Origin: an uncultured Eubacteriales bacterium
Lineage (GTDB): Bacteria; Bacillota; Clostridia; Peptostreptococcales; Anaerovoracaceae
Reading direction: 5' to 3'
Length of the DNA: 64,000 nt
NCBI GenBank assembly: GCA_902773665.1
Contig: CACYFF010000010.1
Span: 1-64,000 of the forward strand
In this document: piece by piece, positions 49,464 to 57,843 of the stretch
Numbering within the stretch: position 1 is the first letter of the stretch
Layout: the number at the start of each line of letters is the position of its first letter
The notes under the pieces: generated by a model
The model's input: only the letters and a program-made list of their open reading frames with translations
The model's database searches: none
Told to the model about the DNA's origin: nothing
Made by a program: the position numbers and the translations under genes

Positions 49464-50645
49464 ATGCAGTACAGAAAAGACAAAAACGGAAACGAACTCT
49501 CGATCCTCGGCTTCGGCTGCATGCGCTTTACGAAAAAGGGCGGAAAGATCGACATCGACAAGGCGGAAAAAGAGGTTCTGGCAGCGTTCGATGCCGGGGT
49601 CAACTATTACGATACCGCCTACGTCTACGGCGACAGCGAAGCGACCATGGGCGAGATCTTTGAGCGCAATCAGATGCGGGATAAGATCAAGATCGCGACG
49701 AAGCTGCCGCAGTATCTGTGCCGCAGCAAGGAGACCGTCGAGAAGTATTTCCGGGAGGAGCTGTCGCGCCTCCGCACGGACCACGTGGACTATTACCTGA
49801 TGCACCACATGACGGACCTGGCCATGTGGGAAAAGCTGAAGGAGATCAGCATCCTGGACTGGATCGCCGAGAAAAAGGCCTCCGGGGCGATCCGAAACAT
49901 CGGATTTTCCTACCACGGCAACACGGACAATTTCCTGAAGATCATAAACGATTACGACTGGGATATCTGCCAGATCCAGTACAACTATTTCGATGAAGTG
50001 GCGCAGGCAGGCCGCATCGGACTGCAGGCTGCGGCGGCGAAGGGTATCCCCGTGGTCATCATGGAACCGCTGCGGGGCGGAAAACTGGTGAATCAGCTTC
50101 CAAAAGAGGCCTTGAAGATCTTTAAGGACAGCGGCAAAGGCTGGAGCCCCGCGGAATGGGGCCTGCGCTGGCTGTACGACCAGCCGGAAGTGACGGTGGT
50201 GCTCTCCGGCATGAATTCGCTGGAGATGGTGCAGGAGAACTGCCGGGTGGCATCCGAAACGCCCGCGGGCTCGCTGACCCAGGCAGAATTCGATACGCTC
50301 GAAAGAGTCTGCCAGGCGATCCGGGCCAAGGACAAGGTCGGCTGCACCGGCTGCCGCTACTGCATGCCCTGCCCGCAGAACGTGGACATTCCCGGTGCGT
50401 TCCGCTGCTACAACACCATGTACATCGAGTCGAAACACGAAGGACGCTTCCAGTATGCCCAGACCGCAGGACTGGTAAAGTCTCCTGCCTACGCATCCCA
50501 GTGCATCGGCTGCGGCAAGTGCGAGCAGCATTGTCCGCAGAACATTCCGATCCGGGAGAAACTAAAGGAAGCCGACCGGGCGCTCCGGCCGCTGCCCTAT
50601 AAGATCGGCATCGAAGTGGCGAGAAAGTTTATGTTCCGCAAATAG
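49464..50645 (+). CDS. Aldo/keto reductase with C-terminal 4Fe-4S domains
   Basis: 393 residues from the ATG at 49464 after TTAGGAGAG. AKR barrel: GFGCMRFTKKGGKIDIDKAEKEV, NYYDTAYVYGDSEATMGEIF (catalytic D and Y), IATKLPQYLCRS (K) and YLMHHMTD (H). The C-terminal part carries CTGCRYCMPCPQNVDIPG and CIGCGKCEQHCPQNIPI for two 4Fe-4S clusters. Same architecture as the enzyme at 45669 but only distantly alike. Role in anaerobic redox metabolism; substrate unknown. Confidence 0.92.
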   Translation: MQYRKDKNGNELSILGFGCMRFTKKGGKIDIDKAEKEVLAAFDAGVNYYDTAYVYGDSEATMGEIFERNQMRDKIKIATKLPQYLCRSKETVEKYFREELSRLRTDHVDYYLMHHMTDLAMWEKLKEISILDWIAEKKASGAIRNIGFSYHGNTDNFLKIINDYDWDICQIQYNYFDEVAQAGRIGLQAAAAKGIPVVIMEPLRGGKLVNQLPKEALKIFKDSGKGWSPAEWGLRWLYDQPEVTVVLSGMNSLEMVQENCRVASETPAGSLTQAEFDTLERVCQAIRAKDKVGCTGCRYCMPCPQNVDIPGAFRCYNTMYIESKHEGRFQYAQTAGLVKSPAYASQCIGCGKCEQHCPQNIPIREKLKEADRALRPLPYKIGIEVARKFMFRK

Positions 50646-50654
50646 AAACGCAAT

Positions 50655-50687
50655 AAAAAAGCAGGAAGCCGAAACTTCCTGCTTTTT
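50655..50687. terminator. Bidirectional terminator between converging genes
   Basis: AGCAGGAAG and CTTCCTGCT form a perfect 9-bp stem with loop CCGAAA. A residues precede it and T residues follow, so it works for both the aldo/keto reductase and the acyl-CoA synthetase genes. Confidence 0.9.
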
Positions 50688-50692
50688 CGTGC

Positions 50693-52327
50693 CTATGCCT
50701 TATTCTGCTGTTCGACCAGATTGGTGCCGCCGTAGATCTGGCGGAGCTTGGGCTTTTCGATCTTGCCCGTCGGATTTCTCGGAACATCCGCAAAGATGAT
50801 CTTCCGGGGACGCTTGTACCGGGGCAGATCCAGGCAGAAGCGGTCGATCTCCTCGGCCGTGCACTCCATGCCCTGCTTTACCTGGATGATCGCCGCAGCG
50901 ATCTCGCCCAGCCGCTTGTCCGGCAGACCGATGACCGCTACATCGTGGATCTTCGGGTGCGCCGCCAGGAAGTCCTCGATCTGCACGGGATACAGGTTTT
51001 CGCCGCCAGAGATGATGACGTCCTTCTTGCGGTCAACGAGGAAATAGAAGCCCTCTTCGTCCTGCTTCGCCATGTCGCCCGTGTGCAGCCAGCCGTCCTT
51101 GAGGACCTCGGCCGTCGCATCCGGGTTGTGATAGTAGCACTTCATGACGCCGGGGCCCTGCACGCACAGTTCGCCCACGGTGCCCTGCTCCACTTCTTTA
51201 TCGTTTTCGTCCACGATCTTGCATTTCCAGCCGAAGCCCGGCACGCCGATGGCGCCCACCTTGCGGACGTTCTCCAGCCCCAGGTGCACGCAGCCCGGAC
51301 CCGTGGATTCGGACAGACCGTAGTTCGTATCGTATTTATGATGGGGGAAATACTCCAGCCAATGGCGGATGAGCGAAGGCGGCACAGGCTGCGCGCCGAT
51401 GTGCATCAGGCGCCACTGGGAGAGCTGATAATGCTCCGGTTTGATGTCGCCGCGGTCGAAGGCCGCCAGAATGTCCTGGGCCCAGGGCACCAGCAGCCAC
51501 ACGATGGTAGCCCGTTCCAGGCTGACCGCATCCAGGATCGCCTTGGGGCTGTTGCCCTTCAGGATAACAGCACGGGAGCCGGTGTAGAGTGACCCGAACC
51601 AGTGCATCTTCGCCCCGGTATGGTACAGCGGCGGAATGCACAGGAAGATGTCGTCGTGGGTGGTCTCGTGATGAATCGCCTCCATGCGGGCGGACTGCAT
51701 CAGCGCCGTGTGGTCGAGCAGGATGGCCTTCGGGAAGCCCGTCGTGCCGGAGGAATAGTAGATGGCGGCGTCGTCCGTATCTTCGACCAGGACGATCGGC
51801 GAGGAGGACGAGCAGTTGGACACCGCTTCCGCATAGCTTTCCGCATAAGACGGTCTGTTGTCACCGACGAAAAACAGGATCATCTGGGACTTGATCTTCG
51901 GGAAGATGTCCTCCACACGGCCAATGAATTCGGGACCAAAGAACAGCACGTCCGCATCTGCCAGCTTTAAGCAGTAATCGATCTCGTCCGCCGTATAGCG
52001 GAAATTGAGGGGCACAGCGACCGCACCGGTCTTGAGGATGCCGAAGTAGATCGGCAGCCACTCCAGGCAGTTCATCAGCAGGATCGCGACTTTCTGACCC
52101 TTGCGGATACCTCTCGAAAGCAGCAGGTTTGCCACCCGGTTCGCCTTTTCGTCGAACACGCTCCAGGTGATCTCCCGGCGGTAGGGAGAACCGGTCGTGG
52201 GTTGTATCAATTCATATTCACGCCAGGTGACCCGGGGTTCTTCCTGGATCTCCGGGTTGAGCTCCACCAGCGCGATCTCGTTTCCGTACAGTTTGCTGTT
52301 GCGTTCCAGCAGGTCTGTGATGGCCAT
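50693..52327 (-). CDS. Acyl-CoA synthetase (AMP-forming, class I adenylate-forming)
   Basis: 544 residues. AMP-binding motif AAIYYSSGTTGFPKAILLDH near residue 187; then TNYGLSESTGPG, WLHTGDMAKQDEEGFYFLVDRKKDVIISGGENLYPVQIE and the C-terminal catalytic Lys in NPTGKIEKPKLRQ. It forms an acyl-adenylate and then the CoA thioester. Medium or long chain, or aryl carboxylic acids are all possible. It faces away from the ior operon and shares with it a control region containing three copies of a 16-base motif, suggesting it activates an acid formed in that pathway. RBS AAAAGGAGGC. Confidence 0.9.
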   Translation of the reverse strand: MAITDLLERNSKLYGNEIALVELNPEIQEEPRVTWREYELIQPTTGSPYRREITWSVFDEKANRVANLLLSRGIRKGQKVAILLMNCLEWLPIYFGILKTGAVAVPLNFRYTADEIDYCLKLADADVLFFGPEFIGRVEDIFPKIKSQMILFFVGDNRPSYAESYAEAVSNCSSSSPIVLVEDTDDAAIYYSSGTTGFPKAILLDHTALMQSARMEAIHHETTHDDIFLCIPPLYHTGAKMHWFGSLYTGSRAVILKGNSPKAILDAVSLERATIVWLLVPWAQDILAAFDRGDIKPEHYQLSQWRLMHIGAQPVPPSLIRHWLEYFPHHKYDTNYGLSESTGPGCVHLGLENVRKVGAIGVPGFGWKCKIVDENDKEVEQGTVGELCVQGPGVMKCYYHNPDATAEVLKDGWLHTGDMAKQDEEGFYFLVDRKKDVIISGGENLYPVQIEDFLAAHPKIHDVAVIGLPDKRLGEIAAAIIQVKQGMECTAEEIDRFCLDLPRYKRPRKIIFADVPRNPTGKIEKPKLRQIYGGTNLVEQQNKA

Positions 52328-52376
52328 AGAAAAGCCTCCTTTTATAAGTCAAATTGATAACACAAAAACTTTAATA

Positions 52377-52452
52377 CTTTTATCCGTTAAAGTCAAGCAT
52401 GAAAAATTTCGTTCTTTTATGTGTTAAAGTCCTTTACTTTCACGGGTTAAAG
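52377..52452. promoter_or_regulatory. Three copies of the CTTTTATGCGTTAAAG-like operator
   Basis: Copies at 52377-52392 (CTTTTATCCGTTAAAG), 52414-52429 (CTTTTATGTGTTAAAG) and 52437-52452 (CTTTCACGGGTTAAAG), all in the same orientation between the divergent acyl-CoA synthetase and YerC/ior genes. The first overlaps the minus-strand promoter (TTGACT at 52391-52396, 17 bases, TAAAGT at 52368-52373). Two more copies are upstream of the symporter at 59438-59468. Confidence 0.7.
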
Positions 52453-52461
52453 GGTTAAAAT
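52433..52461 (+). promoter_or_regulatory. Probable promoter of the YerC-ior operon
   Basis: TTTACT (52433-52438), 17 bases, TAAAAT (52456-52461). The third operator copy fills the spacer. Confidence 0.5.
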
Positions 52462-52512
52462 ATCTTGTATATTTCCTCGACCCGACAGATCAAGAGAAGG
52501 AAGGTTGAAAAA

Positions 52513-52827
52513 ATGGCGAAAAACACCAAAGAAGACCGGAGCACCGCCCTTTATGAAGCGGTCTTGGACTTAAGAGATGCGGATGAAGCCAGACGATTTT
52601 TTGAGGATCTCTGTTCCCCCACGGAACTGCGCAGCATGGAGCGGCGTTTCGACGTTGCCCGGATGCTGCTGCAGAACAAGGTGTACACGGAGATCCTGGA
52701 GAAGACCGGCACCAGCAGCGCGACCATCAGCCGCGTGCGCCGCAACATCATCGACAACGGAGCCGGAGGCGCCATGAAGGATCTCATCCTGCGCAACGGC
52801 CCGGCAGATAAGGAAGGACACAATTAA
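52513..52827 (+). CDS. YerC/YecD-type TrpR-like regulator
   Basis: 104 residues from the ATG at 52513, with AGAAGGAAGG upstream. The core LYEAVLDLRDADEARRFFEDLCSPTELRSMERRFDVARMLLQNKVYTEI and the HTH LEKTGTSSATISRVRRNI match the YerC family, related to Trp repressor. It heads the ior operon (one-base gap to iorA), so it may sense an aromatic amino acid or its keto acid and control the nearby operators. Ligand and target are inference. Confidence 0.9.
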   Translation: MAKNTKEDRSTALYEAVLDLRDADEARRFFEDLCSPTELRSMERRFDVARMLLQNKVYTEILEKTGTSSATISRVRRNIIDNGAGGAMKDLILRNGPADKEGHN

Positions 52828-52828
52828 A

Positions 52829-54574
52829 ATGAAACAGTTAATGCTTGGCAATGCAGCCGCTGCCCGGGGACTCTGGGAAGCCGGCGTGTGCGTGGTGTCT
52901 TCATACCCAGGCACGCCCAGCACCGAGATCACCGAGGAAGCGGCGAAGTACGATGAGATCTACGCCGAATGGGCGCCCAACGAAAAGGTCGCCATGGAGA
53001 CCGCGTTCGGCGCATCCCTGGCAGGCAAGCGCAGTTTCTGCGGCATGAAGCACGTCGGCCTCAACGTAGCGGCAGATCCCCTGTTCACCTGCAGCTATAC
53101 CGGGGTCAACGCCGGCATGGTGATCGTCGTCGCCGACGACGCCGGGATGCACAGCTCCCAGAACGAGCAGGATTCCCGCCACTACGCCCGCTCCGCGAAG
53201 ATCCCCATGCTGGAGCCCGCGGATTCCGCAGAGGCCCTGGCCTTCGCGAAGAAGGCCTACGAGCTGTCCGAGCAGTTCGACACGCCGGTCTTTCTAAAGA
53301 TGTGCACCCGCATCGCCCACTCCCAGTCCATCGTGGAGACCGGCGAGCGCGTGGAGGCACCCGTTAAGCCCTATCAGAAGAACATCGCGAAATACGTCAT
53401 GACCCCGGCCAACGCCATCAAGCGCCATCCCATCGTGGAAGAGCGCACGAAGAAACTGGCGGAATTCGCGGAGACCTCGGACCTCAACCGCATCGAAGAC
53501 GGCGCGGATAAGAGCATCGGCATCATCACCTCTTCCACGTCTTATCAGTACGTGCAGGAAGTGTGCAAGGGACAGTTCCCGGTCTTAAAACTGGGCATGA
53601 TCTGGCCCCTTCCCGAGAACAAGATCCGGGACTTCGCCAAGAGCGTTCAGAAGCTCGTCATCGTCGAAGAGCTGGACGGCTTCATCGAGACCTATGTAAG
53701 AGAGCTGGGTCTGGATTGCTGCGGCAAGGAGGCGTTCCCCCTGCTGGGTGAATTCTCTCAAAATCTCATCGCGGAGAAACTGGAGCAGCCTGTCCACACC
53801 GGAAAGGCGCTGGACGAAGCCCTGCCCGGCCGTCCTCCCGTGATGTGCCCCGGTTGCCCCCACAGAGGCCTGTTCTACACCCTCGCGAAGAACAAGTGCA
53901 CGGTTTTGGGCGACATCGGCTGCTATACCCTGGGGGCGGCGCCTCCGCTGTCCGCCATCGAGATGACCCTGTGCATGGGCGCGTCCGTCTCCGCGACCCA
54001 CGGTTTTAACAAAGCCCTGGGCAAGGAGAGCGAAGGCAAGACTGTGGCGGTCATCGGCGACTCCACGTTTATGCATTCCGGCATGACCGGCCTCGCCAAC
54101 ATCGCTTATAACCAGAGCAATTCCACCGTCATTATCGTGGACAACTCCATCACCGGCATGACCGGTCATCAGCAGAACCCCACCACGGGCTACAACATCA
54201 AGGGAGACCCGGCCGGCAAGATCGATCTGGAATCCCTGTGCAAGGCCATGGGCATCCGCCGCGTAAGAGTCGTGGATCCCTACGATCTAGCGGCCTGCGA
54301 TGCGGCGGTCAAGGAAGAGCTGGCGGCGGAAGAGCCCTCCGTCATCATCTCCAGACGGCCCTGCGCGCTGCTGAAGTACGTTAAGCACAATGCACCGCTG
54401 AAGGTGAACACGGACAAGTGCGTCGGCTGCAAGTCCTGCATGAAGATCGGCTGCCCGGCCATCTCCATCAAGGAAGGCAAAGCCCATGTGGACGACACGC
54501 TGTGCGTGGGCTGCGGCATCTGCACGCAGCTGTGCCCGATGGATGCGTTCGAGAGCACGGGAAAGGAGGCGTAG
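52829..54574 (+). CDS. iorA: Indolepyruvate:ferredoxin oxidoreductase, alpha subunit
   Basis: 581 residues. The N-terminal domain opens MKQLMLGNAAAARGLWEAG with VVSSYPGTPSTEI, the pyrimidine-binding module. The TPP motif is GDIGCYTLGAAPPLSAIEMTLCMGASVS through VIGDSTFMHSGMTGLANIAYN. The C-terminal ferredoxin domain has CVGCKSCMKIGCP and CVGCGICTQLCP, two 4Fe-4S clusters. With IorB it oxidatively decarboxylates aryl pyruvates (from Trp, Phe, Tyr) to aryl-acetyl-CoA with reduction of ferredoxin. Standard length. Confidence 0.95.
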   Translation: MKQLMLGNAAAARGLWEAGVCVVSSYPGTPSTEITEEAAKYDEIYAEWAPNEKVAMETAFGASLAGKRSFCGMKHVGLNVAADPLFTCSYTGVNAGMVIVVADDAGMHSSQNEQDSRHYARSAKIPMLEPADSAEALAFAKKAYELSEQFDTPVFLKMCTRIAHSQSIVETGERVEAPVKPYQKNIAKYVMTPANAIKRHPIVEERTKKLAEFAETSDLNRIEDGADKSIGIITSSTSYQYVQEVCKGQFPVLKLGMIWPLPENKIRDFAKSVQKLVIVEELDGFIETYVRELGLDCCGKEAFPLLGEFSQNLIAEKLEQPVHTGKALDEALPGRPPVMCPGCPHRGLFYTLAKNKCTVLGDIGCYTLGAAPPLSAIEMTLCMGASVSATHGFNKALGKESEGKTVAVIGDSTFMHSGMTGLANIAYNQSNSTVIIVDNSITGMTGHQQNPTTGYNIKGDPAGKIDLESLCKAMGIRRVRVVDPYDLAACDAAVKEELAAEEPSVIISRRPCALLKYVKHNAPLKVNTDKCVGCKSCMKIGCPAISIKEGKAHVDDTLCVGCGICTQLCPMDAFESTGKEA

Positions 54575-54577
54575 CCC

Positions 54578-55150
54578 ATGGAAACCAAGAACATCATGAT
54601 CGTAGGCGTAGGCGGACAGGGAAGCCTCCTCGCCAGCAAACTGTTAGGCAAGATGCTGCTGGAGGAAGGATACGACGTTAAGGTATCCGAGGTCCATGGC
54701 ATGAGCCAGAGAGGCGGCAGCGTCGTTACGTACGTGCGCTACGGTGACAAAGTCTACTCCCCCATCATCGACAAGGGCGAAGCGGACTTTATCGTATCCT
54801 TCGAACTGCTGGAAGCGGCCCGCTGGATGGAATACTTAAAGCCCGGCGGACAGATCGTAACATCCACCCAGCAGATCGATCCGATGCCGGTGGTCACAGG
54901 CGCAGCAGCCTACCCCGAGGATCTGGTCGCCAAGATGAAGGCTTCCGGCGCCAAAGTCGACGCCCTGGACTGCCTGGCGCTAGCCAAAGAAGCGGGCAGC
55001 AGCAAAGCCGTCAACCTGGTGTTGATGGGAAGACTCTCCCACTACTTCGGCATGGCGGATGAAGTCTGGCAGAAGGCCATCGAGACCTCCGTGCCGGCCA
55101 AGTTCCTGGAACTCAACAAGAAAGCGTTTGAACTGGGCAAGAATGCCTAG
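54578..55150 (+). CDS. iorB: Indolepyruvate:ferredoxin oxidoreductase, beta subunit
   Basis: 190 residues of the 2-oxoacid:acceptor gamma-type domain: NIMIVGVGGQGSLLASKLLGKMLLEEGYDVKVSEVHGMSQRGGSVVTYVRYGDKVYSP, with the GxGGQG and SQRGG motifs, then ADFIVSFELLEAARWMEYL. Three bases after iorA. Catalytic partner of IorA. Confidence 0.95.
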   Translation: METKNIMIVGVGGQGSLLASKLLGKMLLEEGYDVKVSEVHGMSQRGGSVVTYVRYGDKVYSPIIDKGEADFIVSFELLEAARWMEYLKPGGQIVTSTQQIDPMPVVTGAAAYPEDLVAKMKASGAKVDALDCLALAKEAGSSKAVNLVLMGRLSHYFGMADEVWQKAIETSVPAKFLELNKKAFELGKNA

Positions 55151-55202
55151 TTTACAATAAAAATCGACCGATACAGCAGACATTTTAAGAAAGGACATTT
55201 GT

Positions 55203-56504
55203 ATGGAGCGGTACTATCAACCGGAAATCGAAACTGCCTCGCGGGAACAGATCACCGCGTGGCAGAATGAACGCCTTGTAAAGCAGGTGAAGCACGTATG
55301 GGACAACGTCCCCTACTATCGCAAGAAGATGGAAGCTGCCGGGGTCACCCCGGAAGACATCAAGAGCATCGAAGATCTGCACAAGCTACCCTTCGTAACG
55401 AAGGCGGACCTGCGGGAAGCCTATCCTTATGGACTTCTGGCGGAACCCTTAAAGAACTGCGTGCGCATCCAGTCCACCTCCGGCACCACCGGCAAGCGGG
55501 TGGTCGCTTTCTACACCCAGCACGACATCGACTTGTGGGAAGACTGCTGCGCGAGAGCCATCACGGCAGCGGGCGGCACGGACGAAGACGTCTGCCAGAT
55601 CTCCTACGGCTACGGACTCTTTACGGGAGGCCCGGGACTCAACGGGGGCAGCCATAAGGTCGGATGCTTAACCATCCCCACCTCCTCCGGCAACACCGAG
55701 CGGCAGATCATGTTCATCCGCGATCTGAACGCCACCATCCTGTGCTGCACGCCTTCTTATGCAGCGTACCTGGGTGAATCCATGAAGGAAATGGGCCTCT
55801 CCCCTGAGGAAATTCCTTTGAAGGCCGGCATTTTCGGCGCCGAAGCCTGGTCCGAAGAGATGCGCCAGGATATCCAAAAGACCCTGGGCATTAAGGCATT
55901 CGACATCTACGGACTTACCGAGCTGTCCGGCCCGGGGGTATCCTTCGAATGCTCCGCACAGGCCGGCATGCACATCAATGAGGACCACTTTATTGCCGAG
56001 GTCATCGACCCCGACACCGGCGAGGTGCTGCCCGACGACACCTACGGCGAGCTGGTCTTTACCTCCATCACGAAGGAAGCGTTCCCCCTGCTGCGCTACC
56101 GCACCAGAGATATCGTAAAGCTTTCCCACGAGCCCTGCCCCTGCGGCCGCACCCACGTTAAGATGAGCAAGCCCAGAGGACGTTCCGACGACATGCTCAT
56201 CATCCGCGGCGTCAACGTGTTCCCGAGCCAGATCGAGACCGTGCTGCTCAACAAGGGCTATCCGGCGAACTACCAGATCATCGTGGACCGGGTGAACAAC
56301 ACCGATACGCTGGACGTCCAGGTCGAGATGACCCCGGAGATGTTCACGGACAACATGGGCGAGATCGCAGCGCGCCAGAAGGACATCGTGGACGGACTGA
56401 AGTCCATGCTGGGTCTGAAGGCCAAGGTGAGCCTGGTCGCGCCCAAGTCCATCGTACGCAGCGAAGGCAAAGCCGTCCGCGTTATCGACAAGAGAAAGAT
56501 CTAA
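55203..56504 (+). CDS. paaK: Phenylacetate-CoA ligase (PaaK type)
   Basis: 433 residues. Typical motifs: MERYYQPEIETASREQITAWQNERL at the start, IQSTSGTTGKRVVAFYT (AMP binding), FDIYGLTELSGPGVSFEC, LVFTSITKEAFPLLRYRTRDIV and the C-terminal GRSDDMLIIRGVNVFPSQIE. Links aryl acetates to CoA using ATP, or runs in reverse to yield ATP from the CoA thioester made by IorAB; in an anaerobe the ATP-forming direction would make sense (inference). Followed by the ACT gene, as in many ior clusters. Confidence 0.93.
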   Translation: MERYYQPEIETASREQITAWQNERLVKQVKHVWDNVPYYRKKMEAAGVTPEDIKSIEDLHKLPFVTKADLREAYPYGLLAEPLKNCVRIQSTSGTTGKRVVAFYTQHDIDLWEDCCARAITAAGGTDEDVCQISYGYGLFTGGPGLNGGSHKVGCLTIPTSSGNTERQIMFIRDLNATILCCTPSYAAYLGESMKEMGLSPEEIPLKAGIFGAEAWSEEMRQDIQKTLGIKAFDIYGLTELSGPGVSFECSAQAGMHINEDHFIAEVIDPDTGEVLPDDTYGELVFTSITKEAFPLLRYRTRDIVKLSHEPCPCGRTHVKMSKPRGRSDDMLIIRGVNVFPSQIETVLLNKGYPANYQIIVDRVNNTDTLDVQVEMTPEMFTDNMGEIAARQKDIVDGLKSMLGLKAKVSLVAPKSIVRSEGKAVRVIDKRKI

Positions 56505-56516
56505 GGAGGTACAGCC

Positions 56517-56948
56517 ATGAGTGTAAAACAGATCTCCGTATTTCTTGAAAACCGTCCCGGCGCGCTGTGCGAGATGACGAAAGTCCTGGCGGACGAGAAG
56601 ATCGACATGCGTGCCTTCTCCCTGGCGGAGACCAGCGAATTCGGCATCGCTCGCATCCTGGTAAAAGACGTCTACAAAGCCATCACCGTGCTGAAGGATC
56701 AGGATTACATCACCACGGTATCCGAAGCCGTCGCGGTAGCCATTCCCGACGTGCCCGGCGGGCTGCATTCCGTGATCCAGGCCATCGCGGATGCCGGCAT
56801 CAACCTGGAGTACATGTACTGCTTCCTGGGAGGCAATTCCGGTAAGGCCTATCTGGTCTGCAAAGTCGCGGATGTAGCAACTGCGGAAGCCGCGCTGGCA
56901 GCAAAAGGCGCCAGAATGGTGGACCAGGAAGAGCTGAGCGAACTGTAA
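56517..56948 (+). CDS. Tandem ACT-domain protein
   Basis: 143 residues with two ACT repeats: VKQISVFLENRPGALCEMTKVLADEKIDMRAFSLAET, and later VPDVPGGLHSVIQAIADAGINLEYMYCFLG. Such small amino-acid-binding proteins often follow paaK/ior genes and are thought to sense aromatic or branched amino acids. No catalytic domain. AGGAGGTACAGCC precedes the ATG. A terminator follows. Confidence 0.92.
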   Translation: MSVKQISVFLENRPGALCEMTKVLADEKIDMRAFSLAETSEFGIARILVKDVYKAITVLKDQDYITTVSEAVAVAIPDVPGGLHSVIQAIADAGINLEYMYCFLGGNSGKAYLVCKVADVATAEAALAAKGARMVDQEELSEL

Positions 56949-56956
56949 AAAAAATC

Positions 56957-56990
56957 GGGGACGGTCCTCATCAGGAACCGTCCCCTTCTT
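56957..56990 (+). terminator. Terminator formed by a GGGGACGGTTC-type repeat
   Basis: GGGGACGGTCCT and AGGAACCGTCCCC pair around a short loop (one A unpaired), followed by TTCTT TTAT. Ends the ior operon; also close to the end of the convergent amidohydrolase gene at 56991. Confidence 0.75.
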
Positions 56991-57842
56991 TTATATCCTT
57001 AATAGTTTTTCCGCATTGCCGCCTAATATGGCGGCTTTTTCTTGCTCCGGGATGGGCAGTGCCCGAATGCGTGCAACTTCCCCCGCCTGGTCTTCCCAGG
57101 GGCTGTCTGTACCGAACAGAAGACGGTCTGCGCCGAAGGCTTCCTTCATCGCCAGGAACTGCTCTGTGGACAGGCGCTCCAGACTGTGCGTTTGATAGAA
57201 ACCGTCGCCCACCGGCACCATATCGCCGATCGAAAACGACGTATCGATCCAGACGTTGTCGCGCCCTGCAAACAGGCGTGTCGCATCCTCCCACTGCCGC
57301 CAGCCGCCCATATGCGCCAGGATATACCGACCGGAAGGCACGGCATCGATGGCCCGGGCGATCTTTTCCACGGAAGAATACGTCAGGTCTAAAAAGCCCA
57401 CGTCGATCCCTGCGTGGATCAGTACCAGCAAGCCGTTAGCAGCTGCCGCCCGCAGCACCCGCAGATACCCGGGGCTGTCCATATCCTGCAGCTGGTATAC
57501 CGGGTGCAGTTTTATCCCCTTCAGCCCGGCCTCCGCAATGCGGGCCAGTTCCCTTTCCGGGGCTTCAAAGGCCGGATGCATGCCGCCGAAGGAATACAGA
57601 TGGGTCTTTGCCGATGTGCGGTTCACGAACAGAGCGCCGTCGTTGATCCCTTCCACCTGCTTCGGCGACGTCGCCACCGGCTGGATGACCGCGAGATCGA
57701 TGCCGGCTGCGATCGCAGAGACGGACAGGGAAGCAGCCGTCCCATCCAGGAACGGCTGTGTATGAGAATTATGCTTCAGTTTATCCACCGCCTTCGCCGC
57801 GATCGCATCGGGGAAGGTGTGGGTATGGATATCGATGATCAT
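56991..57842 (-). CDS. Amidohydrolase family metal-dependent hydrolase
   Basis: 283 residues of the amidohydrolase_2 type. MIIDIHTHTFPDAIAAK gives the HxH metal pair; GLKGIKLHPVYQ, LVLIHAGID, YILAHMGGW and LLFGTDSPWEDQ give the later ligands (His, His and Asp). Relatives are decarboxylases (ACMSD-like) or hydrolases of small acids. It lies directly after the symporter with one base between, so it is likely to process something the symporter brings in. Confidence 0.88.
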   Translation of the reverse strand: MIIDIHTHTFPDAIAAKAVDKLKHNSHTQPFLDGTAASLSVSAIAAGIDLAVIQPVATSPKQVEGINDGALFVNRTSAKTHLYSFGGMHPAFEAPERELARIAEAGLKGIKLHPVYQLQDMDSPGYLRVLRAAAANGLLVLIHAGIDVGFLDLTYSSVEKIARAIDAVPSGRYILAHMGGWRQWEDATRLFAGRDNVWIDTSFSIGDMVPVGDGFYQTHSLERLSTEQFLAMKEAFGADRLLFGTDSPWEDQAGEVARIRALPIPEQEKAAILGGNAEKLLRI

Positions 57843-57843
57843 G

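Noticed and set aside
55328..55345. GGGGTCACCCC word inside paaK matching the dyad in the rubrerythrin promoter
   Set aside because: Short GC palindrome within coding sequence; likely chance in a GC-rich genome.
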